Shown piece after piece: positions 45,906-52,992 of a stretch of 64,000 nt of DNA (the stretch's first letter is position 1; the number at the start of each line of letters is the position of its first letter). The notes beneath the pieces were generated by a model that saw nothing but the letters and a program-made list of their open reading frames with translations, had not been told where the DNA came from and searched no databases. Origin of the DNA: Ruegeria marisrubri (GTDB lineage Bacteria; Pseudomonadota; Alphaproteobacteria; Rhodobacterales; Rhodobacteraceae); the NCBI RefSeq assembly GCF_001507595.1, contig NZ_LQBQ01000012.1, forward strand, positions 248,001 through 312,000, in the 5' to 3' direction. A program made the position numbers and the translations under genes.

Positions 45906-46316
45906 TTACTCGGAAACCTTTGAGCCGTCGCGCGTGGTGATCGAGGCCAGGTAGGCGAGGATGAAATCCTGCACGGTGCGGTCGGTGATGCCGACATGGC
46001 GCATCTTGGTGCCGGGCATGAAACCGTCATTGTCCTCCATCCAGGCGCGCAGCGCGGCCGGCGTCCAGACGATGCCCGAGGCCTCGAGCGCGACGGAATA
46101 GTCATAGTTCGGATAGCTGCCCGCGGCGCGGCCGACGATGTTTTCGAGCGGAGGCCCATAGCTGGGATCGGTCGAGTCGTCGGCGTGGCAGCGGCGGCAC
46201 TTTGCGTCGTAAAGGGTCTGGCCCGCGTCCACCTTGATGTTTTCGTAGATGCTCTCGCTGGCGGCCGGAAGGGCCGGGCCCAGGGCGAGGAAGATGGCAG
46301 CGATGATCCGATTCAT
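45906..46316 (-). CDS. Periplasmic cytochrome c (ExaB-like electron acceptor)
   Basis: 136 residues, signal peptide ending ALPAAS. One haem site AKCRRCHADD (Cys40, Cys43, His44) and axial-Met candidates in GFMPGTKMRHVG, class-I cytochrome c. It is the probable electron acceptor of the quinoprotein. Convergent with the unknown secreted gene (21-bp gap). A motif resembling the PQQ-region site lies 85 bp upstream. Confidence 0.87.
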   Translation of the reverse strand: MNRIIAAIFLALGPALPAASESIYENIKVDAGQTLYDAKCRRCHADDSTDPSYGPPLENIVGRAAGSYPNYDYSVALEASGIVWTPAALRAWMEDNDGFMPGTKMRHVGITDRTVQDFILAYLASITTRDGSKVSE

Positions 46317-46401
46317 GTCGTCCTCCGGTTTTCAGTTGGAAGGGAGTTTACGACAGAAGGACACGTGGTTCATTGAAATAATGAACAAAAACAACAGGTT
46401 C

Positions 46402-46417
46402 ACCATAGACTTTAGTC
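46402..46417 (-). promoter_or_regulatory. PQQ-regulon-like site upstream of the cytochrome c gene
   Basis: GACTAAAGTCTATGGT on the minus strand, 85 bp before the start. It shares GAC-N-AA-N-GT with the exaC site but the AT step is shifted by one, so it is a weaker match. Confidence 0.35.
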
Positions 46418-46445
46418 GCATTCGGGGGCTGGAAACGCTGTTTTT

Positions 46446-46985
46446 CTAGAACAAAGGTGCATATTTCCAGTTGTCTGCATCCGGTGTCACCTCGTCCAGG
46501 TCGTAACCGGCCCTCTGCAGCCTGCGGGCGATTTTCAGCCCTTCGCGGGCGGCCTTGTCCACCAGGGCGCGGCCGCGGGCCTCGTCGCGGGCGACGCCGT
46601 GGCCGCGCATCAGGTCGAGCCCATAGTTGAACTTGCCCACCGGATCACCGGCTTCGGCGGCGCGCCGGTCCCATTCCGCGGCGGCCTCGGGGTTGTACTC
46701 GCCGCCAAGCCCGTTGTTGTCGAGCTGGCTCATCCAGGTCATCGCGCCGGTATATCCGGCCTCGGCGCAGGTCTCGAACACTTCGCGGGCCATTCCGTGC
46801 CGGCCGCTCTTGGTGATGAAATAGCCCGACGCGCAGGTGGTCATGTCGGTATGTCCGCGCCGGATGTTGTCCATCACCCGTCCCAGGGTCATTTCCTCGG
46901 GGTTCAGGGTTCCCAGTTCGGCCTGGTCTTCGGCCAGCGCCGGGGTGGCCGCCATCAGGGCCAGGATGGTGAGTTTGTGGAACAT
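46446..46985 (-). CDS. Secreted Sel1-like repeat protein
   Basis: 179 residues from the ATG at 46985 (ten fewer than the longest frame), signal peptide ending TPALA. Sel1/TPR-like repeats follow (AEAGYTGAMTWMSQLDNNGL, then AAEAGDPVGKFNYGLDLMRG). Two cysteines in the N-terminal part (TTCASGYF and FETCAEAG). Repeat proteins of this type serve as assembly scaffolds; the location among quinoprotein genes suggests that role here, without direct evidence. Confidence 0.75.
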   Translation of the reverse strand: MFHKLTILALMAATPALAEDQAELGTLNPEEMTLGRVMDNIRRGHTDMTTCASGYFITKSGRHGMAREVFETCAEAGYTGAMTWMSQLDNNGLGGEYNPEAAAEWDRRAAEAGDPVGKFNYGLDLMRGHGVARDEARGRALVDKAAREGLKIARRLQRAGYDLDEVTPDADNWKYAPLF

Positions 46986-47031
46986 CGCGCGTCCTCCCGC
47001 CGGCAAGCATAGCATCCCTGGCCCGATCGTG

Positions 47032-47047
47032 CATCTCTGCGGTGGTC
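47032..47047 (-). promoter_or_regulatory. Partial PQQ-regulon motif upstream of the Sel1-type gene
   Basis: GACCACCGCAGAGATG on the minus strand, preceded by CTAC so that CTACGACCA matches the pqqA and quinoprotein sites exactly; 46 bp before the start. The right half is degenerate. Confidence 0.35.
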
Positions 47048-47057
47048 GTAGAAAGGG

Positions 47058-47849
47058 TCAGCTCTTGCGACGGATCATGCCGCGCGCCGGGTCATAGCCC
47101 CAGATCGCCAGCGCCAGCAGGACGAGGCCGGCCAGGCATGTCCACAGCAGTGCCGTTCCGTTGAACTGGGCATAGAGCGCGAACCGGATCAGCTCGACCG
47201 CGTGGGTGAAGGGGTTGAGGGCGCAGATGTCGTGCAGCAGTTCCGAGCTTTCGGCCATCTTCCACAGCGGATAGAGCGCGGTGGACAGGAAGAACATCGG
47301 GAAGATCACGAAGTTCATCACCCCCGCAAAGTTTTCGAGCTGCCGGATGGTCGAGGACAGCGCCAGCCCCAGCGCGCCGAGCATCAGGCCCGCAACCACC
47401 AGCGCCGGCAGGATCGCGACATAGCCGGCGGGGCTGAAACGGATGCCGTAGAGCGCGGTGATCGCGAGGAACGCATAGACCTGAAGGATGGAAATGGTGG
47501 TGCTGGCCAGCAGGCGGCACAGCAGCAGCCACCAGCGGGGCAGGGGGCTGGTCAAGAGCAGCCGCATTGAGCCCATCTCGCGGTCATAGACCAGCGACAG
47601 CGAGCTTTGCATGCCGTTGAACAGCAGGATCATCCCGCACAGCCCGGGCACGATGTAGACCTCGTATGTGGTGTAGGTCTGGTAGGGCGGCGTGATCGAC
47701 AGGCCGAGTGCGGCGCGAAACCCGGCCGCAAAGACGATCAGCCACAAGAGCGGGCGCACCAGTGCCGCGACGAAGCGGCTGCGCTGGCCGATGAAGCGCA
47801 GGGCTTCGCGGGCGATGATCGCCCTGAGTGCGACGAGGGCGGCGATCAT
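47058..47849 (-). CDS. ABC-2-type permease of the quinoprotein-associated ABC system (PedC-like)
   Basis: 263 residues from the ATG at 47849. Six membrane helices, ABC-2 permease pattern (MGSMRLLLTSPLPRWWLLLC and NFVIFPMFFLSTALYPLWKM). This permease, with the ATPase and propeller genes beside it, belongs to a set that accompanies PQQ alcohol dehydrogenases; the transported compound is not known. ATGA overlap with the ATPase gene. Confidence 0.85.
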   Translation of the reverse strand: MIAALVALRAIIAREALRFIGQRSRFVAALVRPLLWLIVFAAGFRAALGLSITPPYQTYTTYEVYIVPGLCGMILLFNGMQSSLSLVYDREMGSMRLLLTSPLPRWWLLLCRLLASTTISILQVYAFLAITALYGIRFSPAGYVAILPALVVAGLMLGALGLALSSTIRQLENFAGVMNFVIFPMFFLSTALYPLWKMAESSELLHDICALNPFTHAVELIRFALYAQFNGTALLWTCLAGLVLLALAIWGYDPARGMIRRKS

Positions 47850-48565
47850 GCCGCCTCTCCGGTCAGGGACAGGAAGTGGGTGGCAAGCGGCGTGGCACCA
47901 CGCAGGGCGCCGGCCTCTCCGTTTTCCAGCAACCGCCCGCGGTGCAGGATCAGCAGCTGGTCGCGGTCGCGGATCTCGTCCGTCAGGTGGGTGGCCCACA
48001 GCACCGTCAGGCCCCCGGTTTCGGACAGGTCGTGGACATGGTCGGTGATGGCCTGGCGGGTTGCGGCATCCAGGCCCACCGTGGGCTCATCCAGCAGCAG
48101 CACCCTGGGGTGGTGGCACAGGCTGCGGGCGATCTCGAGTCGGCGGCGGTGGCCGCCGTTGAGGGTGCGCACGAGTTCCGACGCCCGATCCCGCATCCCG
48201 AGCCGATCCAGCGCCTCGTCGATCCGGGCGCGGGCGGTGCGGCCGGACAGCCCGTGGAGCGCCGCGAAATAGTCGAGGTTGCGCCGAACCGTCAGGTCGA
48301 GGTCCAGCGTGGGCTGCTGGAACACCACGCCCATCTGCCTGAGCGCGGCGCGCGGTTCGCGGGCCATGTCATGCCCGGCGATCTCGATTGTGCCGTCCGG
48401 CGTGGTGAACAGCCGGGTGAGAAGGGCGAACAGGGTGGATTTCCCGGCCCCGTTCGGCCCCAACAGTGCGCAGAACCTGCCGGGGGCGACTTCGAAACTC
48501 ACGTCGCTCAGGGCAGTTTTGGCCCCATAGGAAAAGCTCAGGTTCTGAACGCGCAGTCCGGTCAC
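47846..48565 (-). CDS. ABC transporter ATP-binding protein, PQQ-dehydrogenase-associated
   Basis: 239 residues. Walker A GPNGAGKSTLF, Q-loop VVFQQPTLDLDLTV, Walker B VLLLDEPTVGLD and H-loop WATHL. The signature motif is unusual, LNGGHRRRLE in place of LSGGQ. It overlaps both the permease and the preceding secreted-protein gene by 4 bp, so the set is translated as a block. Confidence 0.87.
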   Translation of the reverse strand: MTGLRVQNLSFSYGAKTALSDVSFEVAPGRFCALLGPNGAGKSTLFALLTRLFTTPDGTIEIAGHDMAREPRAALRQMGVVFQQPTLDLDLTVRRNLDYFAALHGLSGRTARARIDEALDRLGMRDRASELVRTLNGGHRRRLEIARSLCHHPRVLLLDEPTVGLDAATRQAITDHVHDLSETGGLTVLWATHLTDEIRDRDQLLILHRGRLLENGEAGALRGATPLATHFLSLTGEAA

Positions 48566-49011
48566 TCGATGACGATCTCAAGCCGCTGTGTTTCGCCGGT
48601 CGAGCCGGGCACCTTAAGGTAGTAGCTTCCCGGTTTCAGGGCAATGAAGCCGATCTCCATCTCGCCGGCCTCGTCAAACTCCACGCTGTCCAGACCCAGC
48701 GGGCGGATTTCCAGACCTTCGACGACGATCTCGTCGATCCAGATGGCACGGAAGAATTCGGGCCCGACCAGCGCCAGTTCCTGGCTGCCGTCGCCCTGAA
48801 TCTCGAACTCGTAATAGGTTCCGGATTTCAGCCGCCACGGCGCCTCGGCCAGCGGCATTCCGGCCGAAAGGGTGATGGGCGGCAGGTCTTGCTTGTTTGA
48901 GGCTGACAGCAGACCGGCAAGGCCCATGCCCGGCTTGTCGTCGTCATCGTCTGCCAAGGCCAGAGTGGGCAGGGTCAGGGCCGCCACGAGGGCGAGGGCA
49001 GGTTTGAACAT
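48562..49011 (-). CDS. Secreted protein of unknown function with an Asp-rich mature N-terminus
   Basis: 149 residues, signal peptide ending LALA, so the mature protein would begin DDDDDKPGMG. The rest is predicted beta-rich (LKSGTYYEFEIQGDGSQELA and FIALKPGSYYLKVPGSTGE), cupredoxin- or Ig-like in outline but without a copper-ligand set I can identify. No cysteine. It is coupled to the ATPase gene, so it probably belongs to the ABC system. The Asp run might bind Ca or a lanthanide, which is speculative. Confidence 0.72.
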   Translation of the reverse strand: MFKPALALVAALTLPTLALADDDDDKPGMGLAGLLSASNKQDLPPITLSAGMPLAEAPWRLKSGTYYEFEIQGDGSQELALVGPEFFRAIWIDEIVVEGLEIRPLGLDSVEFDEAGEMEIGFIALKPGSYYLKVPGSTGETQRLEIVIE

Positions 49012-49040
49012 CGGGTCGTCTCCTGTTTCGTGTTTCCGGA

Positions 49041-50000
49041 TCAGGGGCGCAGCGCCGCGCCCCAGGGGAAGCGGCCGACCTTGATCGACTTGATGGCTTC
49101 GCGCTTGGCGACGTCGATCACGGTGACATCGCCCGAAACGCCGTTGGTGGTGAAGAGCAGCGATTTGTCGGGGGAAAAGGCCATGTGCCAGACACGGCGG
49201 CCGACGAGGATGTAGTCCTCGACTTCCAAGGTTTCGGCATTGACCACGGCAACGTGGTTCGAGGGGCCGAGTGCGACGAAGGCGGTTTTTTCGTCGGTGG
49301 TGAATTCGAAGCCGACGGGCTGAACCCGGTCGGGATGCACGCCCTTGACCTCGAACTCGATCTTGCCCTTCTCGGTCTGCGTGGCGGTGTCAAAGACGGT
49401 GATGGTGCCGCCGATTTCCGAGCTGACCCACAGCTCGGACCCACCGGCGGTGAACTCGGCATGGCGGGGGCGTGCATCGACCAAGGTGTTGGCGAAGAGC
49501 TCGCGCGTTTCGGTGTCGATCCAATGGGCCATGTTGGTGGTCTCGGAGGTGGTGATGGCGATCTTGCCATCCGGGGAAACGGCCATGCCCTCGGGTTCGA
49601 TGCCGACATTGATCTGGGCGATCACCTTGCGGGTTTCGGTATCGACCACCGTGGTGACGGCGTCATCTTCGTTGGCGATGTAGAGGTGGCGGTCGTTGGG
49701 ATGCAGCACGAACTGCTCGGGATCTTCGCCCGACGGCAGGTCATGCAGGATTTCCCCGGTTTCCGGGTCCATCACCTGCACCGTGTCGCTGTCCGAGGCG
49801 CAGATATAGACGCGCGAGTGATCCTTGGAAAAGGTGATCCCGCGTGGGCGTTCTCCGGTGGGGATGGTGCGCACCACTTCCAGCGTTCCGATATCGATCA
49901 CGCTGATCGTGTCGTCCTTTTCGTTGGTCACCCAGATTTCGGCAGCCAGCGCTGGGCCGGACAGGGAAAGCGCCGAGAGGAGGGGGATCAGACGGTGCAT
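49041..50000 (-). CDS. PQQ-catabolism-associated YVTN-type beta-propeller protein
   Basis: 319 residues from the ATG at 50000 behind GGAGACATC. Signal peptide ending PALA, then seven YVTN-like blades (TNEKDDTISVIDIGTLEVV, YICASDSDTVQVMDPETGE and LYIANEDDAVTTVVDTETRK are consecutive). Belongs to the propeller family that travels with quinoprotein ABC genes. Blade 7 ends GRFPWGAALRP. Function unknown; possibly a ligand-binding periplasmic partner. Confidence 0.85.
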   Translation of the reverse strand: MHRLIPLLSALSLSGPALAAEIWVTNEKDDTISVIDIGTLEVVRTIPTGERPRGITFSKDHSRVYICASDSDTVQVMDPETGEILHDLPSGEDPEQFVLHPNDRHLYIANEDDAVTTVVDTETRKVIAQINVGIEPEGMAVSPDGKIAITTSETTNMAHWIDTETRELFANTLVDARPRHAEFTAGGSELWVSSEIGGTITVFDTATQTEKGKIEFEVKGVHPDRVQPVGFEFTTDEKTAFVALGPSNHVAVVNAETLEVEDYILVGRRVWHMAFSPDKSLLFTTNGVSGDVTVIDVAKREAIKSIKVGRFPWGAALRP

Positions 50001-50021
50001 GAGATGTCTCCGTTGCATTGG

Positions 50022-51185
50022 TTACCGGAAGGCGGCGCAGGCGCTTTCCGGCGCGTCGAGGCCGAGCGTGTCCAGTTCCGTGCGCTGGTGCAGGTAGCCT
50101 TCCAGCGGCGCCTGGGCGACCAGCGCGCGCGGGGTGACGAGTGGAATGGGCTGGCGCAGCTGGCCGTTCCAGTTTCGATAGCTCAGCGGGCGGCCCTTGA
50201 ACCCGGCCAGTTCGAACCCGTCCGACAGCATGAAGGCGCGCAGCGTGGCGGGGTCGGCGGAGGTGGTGCGGGTCACGGCCTCGCCGATGCTGCGCATCGC
50301 GGCCCAGGCGGCGTAGTCCCGCGGGCGCATCGCGCGGTTCGCGAGGTCCTGAAAGCGCGACTGCAGCTGCGCCGCGCCCCATTGCTCGACCACCGGAGCC
50401 CATGCGGTGGGCACCAGCCCCTCGGACCCGGCAACCGGGCGCGGATACCAGGTGTTGTAGGCGATGTAACGGCCGAAATCCTGCGCCTCATCGGCGATCA
50501 GCATAAGGTCGTATTTGCCGAGATCCTGCGTGAACAGCGGCACCTCCTGCGCGGCGTTGCGGCGCATGTCGGCATCAAAAGCCCATGTCTTTTCGGCAGC
50601 GATCTTCATGCCGAACTTGGCCGCGCTGTTGCGCAGCGCATCGGCAAAGGCCATGTCGTCCGGCCTGCTGCCGGCGATCAGCGTCAACGCGTCCCAGCGT
50701 TTCGTGCGGGCAAACTGCATCAGGGCATCACTGCGCATCTGGTATGACGGCAGGGTATGCAGCAGGTTGGCCCGGCAATCCTTGTCCCGCAGGGCGTTGT
50801 CGGCGCTGGATGCGTTGAACAGAAGCGCCGATTGCGCTTCGGGAAGGTCGGCGATCCGGGTCTGATCCGAGGCTGGCGCATCCAGGATCAGGAAGGGTGA
50901 TTGCGCCAGCGCCGAACGCGCGGCCTCCAGAAGGTCTCCGCCGACCGGCACCGATATTGTATCCAACTCGTAGGTCTGCCCCAGAAAGGAGCCGGTCGTC
51001 ATGTTGTCGGCCAGCCCAAGGCGCGCGCCCATCTCTCCCAGATCGTCGGGGATCGGATCGAGGTTGGAAAGGGTCGGGGGGCGGTCCACCTCTTGCCTGA
51101 GATACACCACAGGCACGTTGAGGTCGGCGAATGCCGCCTGAGCGGTCAGGGCCAACCCGGCGATGAACAGCCCGAGACGATGCAC
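50022..51185 (-). CDS. Periplasmic binding protein of the quinoprotein-associated ABC system
   Basis: 387 residues from GTG at 51185, chosen because GGGAGGAAAC stands just before it; the ATG at 51197 overlaps that ribosome site and is less likely. Signal peptide ending AAFA. It has the type-1 periplasmic binding fold (LMLIADEAQDFGRYIAYNTW and the N-terminal VVYLRQEVDRPPTLSN). First gene of a five-gene unit with propeller, unknown protein, ATPase and permease. Ligand unknown. Confidence 0.83.
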   Translation of the reverse strand: MHRLGLFIAGLALTAQAAFADLNVPVVYLRQEVDRPPTLSNLDPIPDDLGEMGARLGLADNMTTGSFLGQTYELDTISVPVGGDLLEAARSALAQSPFLILDAPASDQTRIADLPEAQSALLFNASSADNALRDKDCRANLLHTLPSYQMRSDALMQFARTKRWDALTLIAGSRPDDMAFADALRNSAAKFGMKIAAEKTWAFDADMRRNAAQEVPLFTQDLGKYDLMLIADEAQDFGRYIAYNTWYPRPVAGSEGLVPTAWAPVVEQWGAAQLQSRFQDLANRAMRPRDYAAWAAMRSIGEAVTRTTSADPATLRAFMLSDGFELAGFKGRPLSYRNWNGQLRQPIPLVTPRALVAQAPLEGYLHQRTELDTLGLDAPESACAAFR

Positions 51186-51249
51186 GTTTCCTCCCATGAA
51201 TATGCATGTTTTTTCCAACCTAGTGGCCGGTTCGTGGCATCCGCCATTG

Positions 51250-51265
51250 GACCAAGGTAGTATGG
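51250..51265 (+). promoter_or_regulatory. PQQ-regulon motif upstream of pedF
   Basis: GACCAAGGTAGTATGG in the 172-bp divergent gap, 92 bp before the cytochrome gene, almost the same distance as the site before the quinoprotein gene. The first nine bases equal those of the exaC site. Confidence 0.5.
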
Positions 51266-51357
51266 CGAAAAGGAGGATTTCAAACTTAAGTCTCGTATGA
51301 ACCAATAGGTGGGTTCCGGTAGATACTTGTCCAGACACTCACCACCGGGAGGACATT

Positions 51358-52035
51358 ATGTTCAGATTGCCCCTGGCCTCGCTTGGCCTGATCGTTGCAA
51401 CCTCGATGGCACACGCGCATGGCGACGTGGCCCCGCAGCCGATGAATACCGACGCGCTGCCGGATGTGGGTGAGGAATGGCTGATCGAGAACCCCTATCG
51501 CAACCAGGGCGAAGAGGTCTGGAAAGCGGCGATCGAGATCGGTGACAGCGGTTACAACCAGAACTGCGCGCGGTGTCATGGTCTGGGCGCGGTGTCGGGC
51601 GGTCTGGCGCCTGATCTGCGTTATCTCGAAGCGGAAGAATATGGCGACGAATGGTATGTCGAACGGTTCCGCAGCGGGTACACCCAGAACGGCATCACCA
51701 AGATGCCGGCATTCGGGGAGCTGCTGGGCCAGAAGGCCGCCTGGGCAATTCGCACTTATATCGAAACGCGCCCCGACGATGGTGAACTGGATGACGTGAC
51801 ACCGCGCCTGTTGCAGATCCGCGATGAACTGCAGGCAATGGCCGGAGGCGCCTCGGGCGATGCGGCGGCCCTGCAGGCCGAGCTTGCGCAGATCGCGGAA
51901 GGGGTGTCGACCGGTTCGGGCGCGCCAGTTGCCGACAGCGTCGCGTTTCGCGCGGCCAACCTGATTTCCGGCGACAACCCCGATTTCGAAGCCGCAGCCG
52001 AGGCGCTGACGATCGGCCTGTCGGCCGCCAACTGA
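51358..52035 (+). CDS. pedF: Cytochrome c-550 of PQQ alcohol oxidation (PedF-like)
   Basis: 225 residues, signal peptide ending AHAHG. Haem site QNCARCHGLG (Cys70, Cys73, His74) and probable axial Met in GITKMPAFGELL. The C-terminal third is an Ala/Glu-rich helix beyond the cytochrome core, as in the PedF family. It carries electrons from quinoprotein dehydrogenases. Followed 18 bp later by a binding-protein gene. Confidence 0.85.
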   Translation: MFRLPLASLGLIVATSMAHAHGDVAPQPMNTDALPDVGEEWLIENPYRNQGEEVWKAAIEIGDSGYNQNCARCHGLGAVSGGLAPDLRYLEAEEYGDEWYVERFRSGYTQNGITKMPAFGELLGQKAAWAIRTYIETRPDDGELDDVTPRLLQIRDELQAMAGGASGDAAALQAELAQIAEGVSTGSGAPVADSVAFRAANLISGDNPDFEAAAEALTIGLSAAN

Positions 52036-52053
52036 GAATTTGATCGGAGGCAC

Positions 52054-52956
52054 ATGACCCAAACACTTCCCGGTCTGGTTCTGTCGCTGGCGATGCTCGG
52101 GGCATCGGCGCAACTTGCCACGGCCCGGTGCGAGGATCATGTGCCCCAGGCCAAGCCCCAGAACGTTTCACGCGATCAGGTTGGGCAGGATCTCGACACG
52201 ATACAGGAGCGCGGCTTCATCACCTTTGCGGCCTACGAGGATTTTCCGCCCTGGTCCTATGAGGAGGGTGGGGAAATCAAGGGCGTGGATATCGAGATCG
52301 GTCGGCTCATTGCCGAGGAACTGGGCGTGGAACCCAGGTTCACCCTGGTCGCGGCGGGCGAGGAATTGCAGGCCGATCTGCGCAACTGGGTCTGGAGGGG
52401 GCCGGTGGTCGGTGGCAGCGTGGCCAACGTGATGCTGCATGTTCCCTATGACAGCGAGTTTGCCTGCCGGGTCGAACAGGTGGTTTTCACCGGCCAGTAT
52501 CACGTCGAGGAAATCGCGATCGCCTATCGCGAAGACGCCTATCCCGACGATCCGCCGGTTCCGGCCTATTTCCGGTTCGACACGGTTGCGGTCGAGAATG
52601 ACTCGATCGCGGATTTCTACCTGTCCGCCTTTCCCGGCGGGCAGCTGAGCGGCAACACGCATCGCTATCCCACCGCGAAAGCGGCGATGGAGGCGCTGGC
52701 CAGGGGCGAGACCAAGGCGGCGATGGGGCCGCTGGCGCAGCTCGAGGCGGGGCGCGTGGAGGGCATCTCGATACATACCCCTCCGCTGCCGGGCTTTGGC
52801 GTCAGCACATGGACAGCCGGTGTCGCCGTGCATTTCGCCTATCGTCCGCTGGCCTATGCGGTCGAAGACGCGATTTTCGCCGGCATCCAGGACGGGCGCA
52901 TCGCGGAAATATTCGCCGTATACGGCTTGAGTTTCCGGCCGCCGGAACTGCGCTAG
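52054..52956 (+). CDS. Family-3 periplasmic binding protein, MoxJ/XoxJ-like
   Basis: 300 residues, signal peptide ending ATA or nearby. SBP_bac_3 pattern: GFITFAAYEDFPPWSYEEGG, KGVDIEIGRLIAEELGVEP and the later FRFDTVAVENDSIADF. MoxJ/XoxJ proteins are periplasmic partners that help assemble or activate quinoprotein dehydrogenases rather than transporters. It is coupled to pedF. Start behind GATCGGAGG. Confidence 0.8.
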   Translation: MTQTLPGLVLSLAMLGASAQLATARCEDHVPQAKPQNVSRDQVGQDLDTIQERGFITFAAYEDFPPWSYEEGGEIKGVDIEIGRLIAEELGVEPRFTLVAAGEELQADLRNWVWRGPVVGGSVANVMLHVPYDSEFACRVEQVVFTGQYHVEEIAIAYREDAYPDDPPVPAYFRFDTVAVENDSIADFYLSAFPGGQLSGNTHRYPTAKAAMEALARGETKAAMGPLAQLEAGRVEGISIHTPPLPGFGVSTWTAGVAVHFAYRPLAYAVEDAIFAGIQDGRIAEIFAVYGLSFRPPELR

Positions 52957-52992
52957 GAGACATTCACAAGGCTTGTGGCTCGAACAGGGGGC

